Assembly (NCBI RefSeq): GCF_918797505.1
Contig: NC_092800.1
Location: 45,749,864 to 45,813,863 of the forward strand
Direction: 5' to 3'
DNA length: 64,000 bases
From: Bemisia tabaci
Taxonomy: Eukaryota; Arthropoda; Insecta; Hemiptera; Aleyrodidae
The position numbers and the translations under genes were made by a program. The notes below the pieces were generated by a model that searched no databases, had not been told where the DNA came from, and was given only the letters and a program-made list of their open reading frames with translations. Positions 22,806 through 36,700 of the stretch are shown piece after piece (the first letter of the stretch is position 1; every line of letters starts with the position of its first letter).

Positions 22806-24572
22806 TGAAATTTCCAATCTTTCAATCCTTTCTTACGTGTCATGCCACGTCTCATGCTGCAGCTGAAAAACCTGATGTTATACGAGTAAAACAATTTTTT
22901 TCCTCTCTCAGGAAGATGAGATCCCATAGGGGAAAAAATAGTTGAAACCAGTAGCACATTATCAGAAAGCATACGTAGGGATGTTCAAAACTTGTTCAAC
23001 TTCATTTGGAGCTATTTCTCACAGAGTTTCAAAACAATTAGAAATAGGGTAGCATGGGAAACGTAACCTCAAATAATTACTGATTCGGTAAGAAGAAGAA
23101 CACCGGAAATACAGCTTGAGATTTGACGTGTACACTTCTTGATGGCGGGGGGGGGGAGAAAAAGCACGTATCTATTGAAACACTATAAATACAACGTTAA
23201 GTACAAAGGGTTATCAACGTAAGACAAACTCAGCGAGTAATTGAAGTATCACAACAAGATATTCCCTAAATAGAATCAGGCATCAAAACTGCCGAAATTT
23301 ATTTTGTTCTTTTCCTAGGCATTTCTCATGTAAATTCATCTAGCATGAAAAAGTCAACGATACCGGGTTCGCTGCACGCTTCCACAAGATCAAGTGTTTA
23401 ATTAACCACATGCTTTAAGCATCGAGGAGACCTCTGCCTACGTATGAAGAAGTAGAGAGGGGGGGAGTTGTGTACCAGGCAGAGATTTCATACATTTTCT
23501 CAAGATCGGTGTTGTCAACTTCAATTCTTCATTACCCCGAACCGTTTGTTTCTCCAGAACCTACGATCACTCGTTGGGTGCAAAATAAGTCAGGCAAATT
23601 TTGATAAATTGGTTTTGGTTCCGACAAAAAACTGACATTTTTATTCTTACTACTTTTAAAAGAGATTATTTTTCTTAGAAATTGAAAAAATGCAGAGCAC
23701 ACGCTCTAAAAATCAAACTTTGAGTATTCCTCTCCAATTATCTTAATGGAGACAATTTAGACGATTTTTAAATAAAACCAAATTTCCATATCTTTCCCGA
23801 AGCTTGCCGGTTTGAACTGTCACTCTTCCTGGCCTCTCTCTCAACATTTTTGGGAGCCTGAAAATTTGGAGAAAGAAGCACTCAGGTATGAGTAATCAAT
23901 AAACTAAGTTTCAAGTAGAGGGGAGGCAAAAAATTTCAGGTTTGCATCATGCTGTTCAGCTCACTGATAAGATTGCAAAGCAAAATTAAATGAAATTCAT
24001 GGCTAACTTGCCTGAATTGGACTTTGCTTTTCGACGTCGAGAAGTTTGGATTGACGGTCACCAAAACACTGATTTCTCACTTTGAAATTGAATTTTTGCC
24101 CATTCTCATTATTGTGTCTTTCGTATTCTACATACAATGTTGATTAAAATAAATGTATTTAAACGCTTGATTTCTGAGCCTATTTATTGAATCATTCGTT
24201 GGTTGGGCACTGCTTGACTGCTTGGAAACAATTTTCGTCTGCATGCATATGCAAGTAGATAAACTGTAAGAGCGCCTTCAATTTCGTGACTATGCAACCA
24301 GCTGCTCAGAAGTCACAGTGGTTGCAGCCTGACTATTCAAGTAAATAAACTATCGAATCGTCTGCGAGTTTTTGACTGTGAAAAACCAGCCACCCAGGAA
24401 TCGAAAAGTTGTACTTGTGTCTTCACGTACTTAATTAGACAGTATTAGTGCCCTCAATTTCGTGAATATGCGCAAGCAGTATCTACGGAGTACAGAGGAG
24501 TAAAATTGTAAAATATTTGGATTGTATATCATTACGTGAATAAACTGCAAGTCTTTTTTTTAGGCGAAAGCT

Positions 24573-24578
24573 TTTATT
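24573..24578 (-). terminator. Candidate polyadenylation signal of P450 gene C
   Basis: AATAAA on the minus strand begins 10 nt after the stop codon of gene C. That is unusually close, so a later signal may be the one used. Confidence 0.35.
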
Positions 24579-24587
24579 TTCACGATG

Positions 24588-27500
24588 TCAACTCTCAGAT
24601 TGCTGACAATGTTTCCTCCTCTTAAACCGAACGTTTAGAGGTTTCCGCGATCGAACAACGAGCGTGAACATCAACTCCAAATCTTCCATTCCATGCTCTG
24701 ACTCCAGTGTAAAGTCGCGCAGAATGTAGGATAAAGTCACTTTCTCCTCCAGTAAAGCAAATTTCTGACCTGAAAAAAGTTAGAACGATAATTTTGGCGA
24801 TAGTATACACACTTTTTTTCCTAAAAGTTTTCGCCGATTTTAAGTTCGGCAGCGGGTAGCGAAAGAAAACCAACTTTCATGGGAAAGGGGAGATTGCTTG
24901 TTGAAAGGGGATGACACAATTTCAAATTCAGGGTCGTATTCATCGTCGTTCCTTAAACGTCGATCTTCTTGTATCAGCGAAACTCGATTTTAGCATGAGC
25001 CCCAGAAATCATGGATTTTTATGTAAAACGGGGTTCACGTGGGAATTAAGCTTCGCCCTCACGTCAGAGACCAGAAGTGAATCCAGCAATTTAGCAACAC
25101 CGGATCTTCTCCTTTAAACCTATGATAAATGATCGATTCTTGTCGGAGCATCTGGCCCCTCCAAGGATCGATACATTTCCACAGGTTTAAATGGAGAAAA
25201 ACAATGTTGCCAATTTGCTGGCTCCGCCCATGTCAAATCAAAATTAAAAATCCGCCGAGATTTTTTACCTAATCGATGCGATATATCGCATGCCAGTTCG
25301 ACCACATCACTTGAGCTTGACGAATCACCTTAATGTAGTTTATAGATTCTACCTTTTTTACAAAATTTCTATCCTTTTTTTTCGCATTATACAGTGTTTG
25401 TAATATGATAAATCATCGTAACCTATTTCCAAAGTTTTTGTACCACTAAATTTCACATGGTTGACAAAATTTGCTTTTTTCATGATGGTATGTTGAGTAT
25501 CCGCTAAAATCTCTCATAGTCACAATATAAATCATTCGGTGCCTCCTAAGAAAAGAAATTTGTTCAAGAGATGACCAGGAATACTCTATGCAATGTGTAA
25601 GAATACACTTGAGGTGAAGCTCGGTAATGCGAGAGAAAAAAGGAAATCTTCTTAGAGGCAAAGGGAGGGTTGCCTGTTTTAAAGGGTTGGCAACATTTCA
25701 CATTCAATCTTTTTGTAGAAGAAACCAGCGAGAGAATATTATTAAGAATTATTAAAACGTTATTTTTTCTTCGTGTACGGTGGCAACTGAAAGACCGCGT
25801 TTGACAGAAGGAACCGAGCCGTTTGTTTGGATTCCAGTCAACATTTTAAGGAGTTTACTTCACATTATGTGAAAAATTCACAAAATTTGCACACAAATCC
25901 GTACAACCGTTTTCGGTAATAAATTAGGTTGCCCAAGTAAATTACGCAATGGCTATAATGTGGCTCGGTTCTTCTCTGCTGAACGCGGCCCAAGTGTACA
26001 GTGAAAAAATAGAACGTAATCAAAGGATGAAAGTTGGACCACATTTTTCAATGGACCACTAGACAAGGTACAAATTTAATCATTCTACTACTTGTTTCTT
26101 AACCAGAATTTCACGTAAAACACGATTCGCGAAACGACAATTAATGAAACCATTTCCTAACGAAGATATTAACGTTTTTATTTCACATAGAATACGAGGA
26201 ATTTGAACTGCCCGCTCACAAGAAACTCAAAGCTGTACGTGAGTCAAATTGCGCACTACAACGGTTTCAGCAAGCTTCTGAATCGAGCAATGTTCATTTC
26301 CCATGAGCAATTTGCTGTAGTTGAGCCAAAGCGTCAAGAATGAGGTTGCCAGATTTTTATATCGCAGAGGTTGTCATGATAACGTTGAGCATGAGCGATG
26401 TGAATCACGTAGAGCATTGAGTTTTCATGAGCGGGTGGTTTGAATTCACGCATCAAGAATCAATAAATATCTTCAAAAGGAGTTTATTTCTGTAATTTTC
26501 GTTGTGTGCAGCGTGTTTTCCGTGAAATTTTGGCTAAGAAACGTGTATCAGAATGCTGAAATGCGTACCTCCTTTGATGGTCCATTACAAACTGTACGAT
26601 TTCCGGCTTTTTGAAACAACGTATACACCATCATCAGTTTCCCTATGCACTCAAGTGTTTTTGCGGATGAGCCGGGAATTGTAGGGTTCTAATTATTGCA
26701 AAATGGAGTGCAATTACCTATGCAGTGTCTGGGCCCGGCAGCAAATGGAACATAAGCGTAAGGATGTCGCCCCGCAGCCTCTTCCGGATTGAAACGCTCC
26801 GGATCGAATTTGTCCGGATCCGGAAAAACAGTCGGATCGCGGTGGAGGGTGTAGACAGGAAGGGCTAAGAGCGAGTTCTTAGGTATAATGTAGTCACCTA
26901 AAAATCAAATATCCAGTGTAAGGCAAACCAGACATATTGGACATGGACGCACTGCGCAATGCTTGAAGTATCCCTCTAGGTTTGCAGGCGCCATGCGCGC
27001 TGGCCGATCGCAACGTGCCACGGGCCACGGCACGGCGCTTTAAGCAAATATTTCACAATAGAGGTTATGCAAAGTATCATAAGAAATTGTAGGTGCTCCA
27101 GCGGGGTCCAGGGGACCTTCTCCAGAAAATCTAATTCATCTCAGGAGCAATTCCAAGATATTCTTACGACGGAAAAATTGATCCAACTTCCAACATGAAA
27201 GATATGTCATATGCATATACTTTGCAAAATCCATTAAATTTCTTGGTAGAGGCCGAGTAGATTTCTGGAAAAATTCAGGCCCCCTTTTTACGCCCTTGGC
27301 AGTCTCTCTCGAGCGCTTTTTCTAGCAATCCAGAGGAACCACACATTGCAGCCAGTGGGTCGGCTCTTCCTTGTCTTCTATGGATGTAGCTTTGTGAGTC
27401 AACTTCATAGGGCGTATTTCTGTCAAACGGAACTATGTGCATTATATCGTGAGCCCTGTTATGCACATATTCTTATGAGTCTCAGGGCTCATGTCTTAAT

Positions 27501-27736
27501 ACACATAGTTCCGTATGATAGAAATACATCCAATTATCAGCCCGCTGTTGATAATAATCACAAGTAGAGCGGATCCAGCAGGTTGATAACGCTGGTATTT
27601 CTTCATCTAGACCTGTGCTGAACAATCGATTCTTATCCGGGCACTAGTCTCTCCAATAATCGATTAATTCCCATAGGTTTAAATGGAGAGAAAACAATAT
27701 TACTAACCACTTAGGCCCGTCAATAATCAAAAGATT

Positions 27737-27773
<37 letters not shown>

Positions 27774-30700
27774 CAACATAATCACGTTTTATGAATTTTA
27801 CCTAATTGCACATCCTGTGTCACCTCTCTTCCCAACATTGGGACGCTTGGAAACAAACGCAGGCTTTCTCTAATCACTTTCTCCAGGTACGTCATTTTTT
27901 GTAGATCTCCCATCGTTGGTCTTCGATCTGAATCTTGAAAAATATCGTAGAGCTCTTGGTAACACTTTTCCTGTATAGAATAGAATAGAGAAAAATAAGA
28001 ATAGAAAGAACTGAGGCGAAAAATTTTATCTTTGACCTTATTATTAAGTCGCTGAGATACAAATGGACTACATTTTGCGATTAGGAACTATGAATTCCGG
28101 CCCGTTTTAAAAAGGAAGTATGTGCCAGTAGTTTCCCTATGCACATAAGTGTTTTTTTAGATGAGCCAGAATTCATATAGCTCCAAATCGCAAAATGCAG
28201 TCCAAATATATGCGAAGGAAAATCATATGTCCCTCCAATTTGACAAAAGTCTCTGCAGAGCTTTTTTTCAATTAAAATACCCATAATAGTTGCATACTTC
28301 TCTGTATTGCACCGCTCAAAATAATGGCTGTCATATTATACTGCCCCTCCCTAGTGTTTATACACCTCTTTTATTGTGGTTTTTTTTCTCAACAGAGGTC
28401 TTCTTTTTATCGGTCACCCTCATGTTTGAAACTTTCCGATGGTGAAAGAACGAAACCGCGAATTTTTGTCAGCGGCGTTGCGAACTTCCGGTCCTACTCC
28501 ATGTTTCCCTTGGAAAACTAGTCAACGTATTCTCTCGACTTCCAGGATTTTTCTCCTTCATTGACAGAATTCTCTGTATAAATTTCAAACTATTAAGTTG
28601 ATCTCTTCAAAAAATTAAAATAGGAGCGGACGTTTTAAAACATCGTGAAGGAGTAGTTGGCACATAGTTTGGCACATTTGTATATTGGTTCGCTATGCTA
28701 TTCATTTGTGACTACATTTGAAAAATGTGCATTTGGTTTTCCATAATGGTCCAACTGATGAAATGAATTGTGGTATTCGATAAGTTTTCTCCTTAATCAC
28801 GGAGATGAAATTTTTATAATTTTTGGTCATTGACTGACAATAGCCGAGCCTGTAACTTCAAATACATGAATGAAGATCCGTGTTTTTTGTGACCACAAAG
28901 CGGCCCTTTGAGGGCAACAAAGCGTTCAGCGTGGATTAGGACTCGTGAAGGAATGGAAGAAAGCTCTATTTTACCAAAGTAAATACACTTATTGAATAGT
29001 ATTTCATGAGTGAAACCTAGTATGTACCTGAATTTCAGGATGGAGCCCGAGGAGAAAGAGGGTGAAGCTCATGGAGTTTGCAGCTGTATCAAATCCCTGA
29101 AAAAAGAAGCTGAAGTTCAATTTTCTCATTAACTTTATGACGTTGTCTGTTAAATATACTTTTCTTCAATGAGCCTGTTGCAAACTTATGCCAGAGCAAA
29201 AATAAGAGTTGTTACTCATTGAAAATGTCTCAAAAATCACGATGAGCGCATCGGAAAACACTGAAATGCACTCTTCAATTCAAAATCTGCATACGAAAGC
29301 GTTTTTTCAAGCTTTCCGCCTCAAGAATTATACCACGACAGTCACGACACAGGTGAAATTTTCGTTAGAGGAGTCATTCCATCCAATCCCTGCTCACAAG
29401 GATACTAAAAAATATTCAACAGAGCCAGCAACAATCCGTCAAAACACATTTGACGGGACGATAATTATTCTAATGACCTCATAACAATCGGCGTGTTTAC
29501 ATCCGCATTTTTCTCGTTTTGATAGATATCCGCCTTGATTGACATCGTGCTCTCCGCAACTTGCGCGCGGAAGCGTCGGCCATGTTGAGCAGGGATTGAA
29601 TGAGGAATGGAACGACTCCTCTAACGATATGTTCACCTGTGCCGTAGTATCCTCTTGAAGCGGGAAACTTAAACAAACGCTTTCTTAAGCAGATTGTGAA
29701 GTTAGTGATGTATTTCAGAGTTTCCCGTTGCGCTCATCGTGATTTTTGAGACATTATCTTTGGGGAACAACTCTTATTTTTGCTCTTGCAAAAGTTCGCA
29801 ACAGGCCCATTTATTGTTCAAATAGATAGCTTTAAACTCATGTTTAGCGTACCAAACTAAAATTTTTAACATATCACTCATTTACAAAATAGTTTTAAGG
29901 ACACCCTCAGGAAGGGCTCTCTCAAGCTGATAAAGCGCCTTTAAATGTAATCTCCGCGATTAGACGTACATTTGAGAAAGATCAAGTTTCACGGTTTCCT
30001 CCTCTGCTTTGCAAAATCGTGATAATACATACAAATAACCCAAATAATTCAACGGAAAGACAAGATTCACAAGACGGATTCACAAGAAAAAGAAAATTAA
30101 ATCGTCGTTGAATCGTTCTCAAGAGTTTACAGCGTATAATACAAAATCTTTTTTTTTTATTTTTTGTTAAAATCACTTTTTCTCCATATTGATAAGACGG
30201 TTGAAACGTTCTAGACATTTCTGTGTGTATTTTTCACCATTTAAACCACTTTTCTCGTACTCGTTTTTCCAGAGTTGGTTGGTTAATACAATAAATTGAA
30301 AGTTGATATTATTCGTGAAATCCACTTTGCTTATTACCATTCACATGACTTCGATTGACCATAGAAAAAAATGTTGCCTAGCACAGGAAAATGTACTGAG
30401 GACATTCCATGGCTGTGTCGAGTGCGAACCAAAACGCTAAATGGTAAGGCAAAATCACTTGACTATCCATCCAGAATAATGCGCAGATATATGAGTCAGA
30501 GCATGCCCGCAAAAAACTTACCCCGAACATAAATGTATTGACTTCGTCTCGCAGATCCTCATCTGTCAACTTTATGGAGTCAGTTTCACTTGCTTGCAAT
30601 AAAATGTCGATAAATGCAGATTTCTTACGCCCTACAAAAAATATGCGTCAAACTGATGAGTTAGACAAACTTTCAACAATTGAGGGGTTTGGAGGACAAG

Positions 30701-33700
30701 GCACATAAGTGCAGTTTTTTTGAAAAAAACTGAGATATTAATGACTCAGGTTGAATTGGTCTTAATGCAGATTCTGCGAAAAATTTTCCCCCAAATTCCA
30801 ATTTTTAAGCATCAAAAAGTCAGTTTGAACTTTCCTTCCGCCGTAAGGATCCTCCTGATTTCGAAACGCCAAGCACGTATTTCTCGAAATAGTAAAAACT
30901 GCACCAATGCGCTTTGTCTTCCATGCCCCTCAGTTATAACGTACTTTTGGACTCAAATCTAATTTTAATTTTTGAGGCTCAAAAAAAATTGAAAGAAAAT
31001 TCAACAAAACAAAGGAGGCAATTTTTTTAATCTCGATTATATGCTTGAAGTATTCTGATGAAGTGAAGGCGTTTCACAGGTAGTTTAGAGTTACTGAATT
31101 TGTTTCCAACTCGAGGTATGTTTTAAGAGCATTCTTGCTATCAAGGACCATTGCGCTGTACTGAGGAAAACACAGAGATAACTTTGGAACAAAGCCAAAA
31201 ACTGTCTCTAATAAAATATGACTTTTTTAGAGAACTTTTGAACTATTCTCTCGCGGAATCCCTCATTTCTTATTTAAACATGGGTATCTTGTCTGGAATT
31301 CCACATTGAATTTTACGGAAAGAACCATCTTTTGCTGAAATTTTTAGTGACCAGGTGCCGCATGCAACAGATTTAATGATTTTTTGTCCCTCCGTAAGCA
31401 ATATAATATTTTCGACTCTTTCATGCATACCTACGTCATCGTCCTCTTCGAGCTTAGAATCCGGCTCCTTGGAGATTTTAGAGTTTTTATTGGTTCTCTT
31501 CTGCTTCCCATTACTTATTGCCTTAAAAAAAATGAGATAAAAATATGTGCTAATCATTTCTACGTATCAGTTAAATGATTAGAACAAGTCATTATTTCTC
31601 CATTCCTATATTAATTAAAATATCACGAATAAAACATATTTTATTGGAAATTGCTCATCAAGTGGCCGCCATTGTAAGTGTTGAAATTAGAAACTTTTTG
31701 ATGAGTATTACATGTTTGCAAACGTGATGCAGTAATTTGCGAGCGGTTTCGCAGATGACGTTGTTCAAGCGGGTGATACATTTGAATTTATTTTTAAACA
31801 TTCAAGATTACCTACACCGAAAGGTCAATTCCCAAATCGCTCTTGTTAAGTTCCACGGAACTTTCTTGAGTAGGTTAAGGTTGCCAGATTGTGTGAGAAA
31901 ACCCGGATATTTTTCATTGAGCTTCATAGGAAAATGTACTGAATTTTCGGTATAATCTAGTGACAGTAAAGTGCAATATTCTCACTCATTCATTCCAAAA
32001 AACTCATACCCGCTCTTTCATCTAATATTATTCTCTCCTTTCAATAATTACCTTGACGATTTTTATTGTAGAGTTATTATTACTTTTATAGTGCTACGCA
32101 CTAACCTGTAAGTAAGATGGGAAATACCTTGTCTGTTAGCTCAAAAATCGTGTTCAAATCCCTCCAGTGTTTCCGACCCTCAGGTAACAAGAAGAAGATT
32201 AGATCGTTCCAGTACCATGGCTTTACGATCCTTTGCATCACCATGTGAGAGACACTAAAATACAACATATACTTGAAATAAATAAAAAAATACATTTTAC
32301 TAATAATACCCTTGTTATCACCGCAAATGGGGGCTTAAGGGAATCTTTATTTTTATAATTGGACTGCATTTTGCAATTTGGAACTATGATTTCTGGCTCA
32401 GTTTAGAAACAACGTATGTACCATTGGTTTCCCTGTGCACATAAATGTTTTTACAGATGAGCCAGAAATTGTAGTTCTGGATTGCAAAACGAAGTCCAAT
32501 TACGTTTTTAATTTTATTTTTGTTTCCTGGTCGAGGAAGGGTTTGAGACCACTCCGAAAAGTCGCAGGTTTTTATGTATCTGTTTTTAGCGTTCTTTACT
32601 CATTGTTTTGTGTTTTTTCTTGTAAAATAATACATGTGTCTAATGGTAGTTACCTAAAATATACCGAGAGCTGAAAGTTTTTTCGGATCTCGGGAATCAG
32701 TTTTAGAGCGAAGGCAATACAAAATATAATAGACGGATATTAAAAACGTGATTACCGCCAAACTACGGAAGAAATAACACATTGAAAAATAGGAACTCTG
32801 AGCAGGAAAAAACTCTACTGGCGATGACAGAAAGTATCATTGATAAAAGGTTTGGTGACAAACAATCAAGGTTCAGATTTAATTAAGTTTAAGGTTCAGT
32901 TTGAAGATTCATAAGAAAAGTCATGAGAACTTGCGAAAAGCGACACTTGGCATGGGCAATGCCCCCGTGCTAAGGATGAACGCAGTATGAACATTCGAGA
33001 GTTGCCGAATTTCTTTCGATAAAATGTTTCTTTTTAAAGAAAAATGTTGAATAGTTTTTCCTTGAAATTTTCAGACACTTGAGATCAAATTACAAACAAA
33101 ATTATATTTGGCAGAAAAAAATTCAAAAAATTTCCTGAAAATTACTGATTTGCCGAAGGAAATTTGGGAACGCCTAAAGGCTCATACGGCGTTTTTCCTT
33201 AACACGGCAGAATGGTGAGAGCAGGGCATCTTAAACTAATTACAAGTATCTTAAACACAACATCCACGTCGTAAGCTCTGATTCGAGCCTTTTATGCACT
33301 CTCGAAGGCTCACTAAGCAAAATATTTTAGCACAAGCATTTAAGTCACCGGGAGGGTTTCTAAAAATTCCAAAAAAAATTCTAAAAAAATATAAAATACA
33401 TTTTTTTGAAATTTACATCACATCAAAATGAAAGTATATTTTTCACATTGTAAGCCAGGAAAATTTTCGATTTAAAAAGAAAAAAAATCTTAAATTGGAT
33501 ACATACTTTCACATTTTATTTTCACTCCCTTTTATCATCAGAAAAAGGAAGAATAACTGAAAAATAAACAAATATTTAGTCATTGTATTTAGCATAGAAA
33601 AACTTCCAAAATACTTACTCCTCTACTGCTCGGATGTAGTCGTGATTTGGATTGTTCAAGGCATCAACTTTGAATCCCATTGCAATTTCTAAAACATTAA

Positions 33701-36700
33701 AATTCGAAATTTAGCTGTGAATTTAAAAAAGTAAGTGAGTTTTTAGAATGTGGCTTCAGTTGGAGCTTCAGCCCTCCCCCCTCCCCCCCCCAAAAAAAAA
33801 AAATCCGAGAAAATATCGTGAAATCTCATCACTTCCACGTTTGAGGAGGCGGAGAAGGTAGATGATGAATTTGATAGAGAAGTTGATAGCAGCAGTAACA
33901 GGCGCACATATCACAGCTGTGCTGATGACTCTATGAAGGAAAAAAATTACGAATGCGTTTTCCCCCTTTATAATGAGTCCAATCATAAAGGGCTAAGACT
34001 TTACCTCTCAACTTTTTCGTCTCTAATCTGAATGGCGCTCAACAGTCACTCTCATTTATCATCCATTTCCCGCCAATGTTTGAACTACCTATTTTTTTTT
34101 AATAATTCTGTAAATTGGCAAAAGTAAGGAGACTCTATATATCTGCGGAATGTTCCGCTACACCAGCTGAGATACAATATGATGAACAAGATCGAGAAGC
34201 AGTGAGCACCCAGTAGAGAAAAAAAACGGATGACCTCCAAAGTAGTGAATCAACTTCTGCCGGAGTCAAGGATTCATTCATTCGAATTTTAGAATCGCCT
34301 TCAAAACGAAGGATATGTAACCCCACGACGGCCGAGTTTGAAAAGTTATCGCTCAAAATGCAAGAGGATTTTGAAGGCGCGAATAGTCCCTGAATACAAT
34401 GGAAGGATACTTAATCCAGTCGAAAAAGAGCATTTCCTTCAAATAAATCTATCAATTACCACAATAGGCGTATTAGAATTTTTATTTTGACCAGGCAATT
34501 ATCTTTTAGATGTTATTCAAAAATTAAATAAAGTGGTTTTAAAATTACAAACCGCAAATATTGTCCAAAGCAAGCAATCTCATTTTGGAGAACACTTCAA
34601 CAGGAGTTCCATCGCGATTTTTGCGTAACTGTTGAACGAGTGTGAGAGTATTGTTGATGAATACTTGGCAAAAATCACTCAAGGCCGAGAAGTGAAAAGC
34701 AGGAGCGATCATCTTCCTGCGACGTTGCCATGTTTCCCCTGCGAAAAACCCAGAGAATACGTTAAAATTTTAGAGAATTCGAACCTAACTCGAGGTTTGT
34801 TAAAAGAAAAATAAGAATAAATTATTCAGGTAGTTGTAACTGTCGCAGACTGACAGTTAAATTGTCTTCTTGTCCAATGCCTTGACCAATATCTTTGTCC
34901 AATGCTTTGTTCAGTGTTTGAATCCAATCTATTGTCTTTTCGGCAGACGGACAAACACTTGCTTTCCGAAGATCCGTATATCTTAGAAGACAAAAACGGT
35001 CTGAGTTTTATCAACACAGTGAAGTAATATATTGAGTAAAACTGTGATTGAGATATGATTGTTTTCTTAAATTGTAGTGATCAATATCGATTTCGCATAT
35101 ATTCTTATGGGTTTCAGGGCTCGTGTCTTGATGCACGTAGTTCCGTTTGGCAAAAATATATCCTCATATCGATGGTGAAACTGCAGTAATTTATTGCGGC
35201 GTTGCAAGATTTCTGTCATGCTTCACTTTCTACATGAAAAACTATACTAAACGTAATTCCTCAAAAACTTCGGTAATTATTCTTATCTCTTTAAAGAAGA
35301 TTCTGTAAAAATGTCAAGCCATAATGTTGGTTCGGCCCCTTTTTAAAAAAATAAAATAGGACCGGAGATACTGAAATACCGCAATCGAAATACACATGTT
35401 TGTAGTTTGTTTCACCGTCAATTTAAGACTTTCTCAATCTGGTCTGCACTATGCTGGACATCTCAGATTCTTTTATCCGCGGACGAGGTCGCACCATATC
35501 TTTGTTTCTTTTTTTGTAAATACTGACCTATAATCTATATCCACGCAAGAGCGGATGAATGAAGCATTATATAAGCGAAAAAATGTTCTACTTTCTCATT
35601 CGATTCAAACTTCAACAAAATTGCTGTTTCTTGAACTGTGGAGCGTTACCAAATTCTAAGGTTGAGTGAGTGACTCAAAATATTCAGTTTTTTGCCAAAA
35701 TATAGCTGTGTGATTTCTGTTTACAGTGTTGATTTTTCTGTGCGTGAGCAGAAGAAAAATCTGTAAATCTCCTGGTCAGGAATGCCCGAAAGTTTCCTTT
35801 TAAAAAATACAATTTGCTAGTAAAATATTTGAAAAATGAATTAGCCACTTTTCCAGTGGATAAGCGATCCAGTATCTCGCACAGTTTTGAAACTTGGAAA
35901 ATTTTTAACGGAAAAGTAAAGGATGGAATCAGTTGAATATTTCTTTTTTAATCAGGATTAATACCTAAAATTTTCATGTAGGTATGAAAGCCTTAAAGAA
36001 AAAATTGAAACAATATTGAGATGTAAAAGCGTGATGTCTACGCGTATATGGTTCTCGTAAAATTTTATTTAGGTCGGAAACGACGAAATGTGACGTCATC
36101 AGCTCTGGATTATGGGTCAATTTCTGCCGAGCTAAGGAAAGACGCAGTATGAACCTCCAGGCGTTGCCAAATTTCGATTGATGAAACACGAATTTCCTGG
36201 TAAACTTATGAGTATTTTTCTTCCAATTTTTCAGCTAATATTGTTCGCAATTTCACCTTAAGTCCCTGAAAATTTCAAGGAAAAATATTCATAACTTTCC
36301 TCAAAAAGAAACACCTTATTGAAGTGCAATTCTCGATTGTTCGTATGGCGTTCTTCCTTAGCACGGCAGTTTTAGAGTATGAGGAGAGAGCATTTAAAGT
36401 ACTCATCTGAACTTGTAAGCACTTCGAAAGTTAAGATTGGACCTACCTCGGCTATTTAGAAGTCCAAGTCCGACCCAGACATGTAAAAACCGATAAATAT
36501 CCGCTTTGGTCTCCACGGCCTTAGCCGTGAAGAATACCTGCACAAAACGAGAATGTATATAGTCGGCCAAAAACGGACAACCTCATTGGAATAGCAACTA
36601 TCTATAATAGAAAACAATCTTAGAATGGGCACACGTATATTCAAGCATGGCCATGTCTCTTACCATTCGAGATAAAAATTATTTGTAAAAAAATCGTTTA

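Larger units (their letters stand above)
20169..24587. other. Intergenic region between P450 genes B and C
   Basis: It carries a dispersed repeat (20395), two MITEs (21501, 22210) and the GAAATTTCA cluster. From about 22810 to 24240 I see no recognisable feature. About 24240-24490 holds imperfect repeats around CAATTTCGTGAATATGC. No coding exon was recognised. Confidence 0.6.

Noticed and set aside
30720..30962. 80-codon plus-strand frame
   Set aside because: It lies within gene C intron 7, opposite the gene, with no recognisable features.
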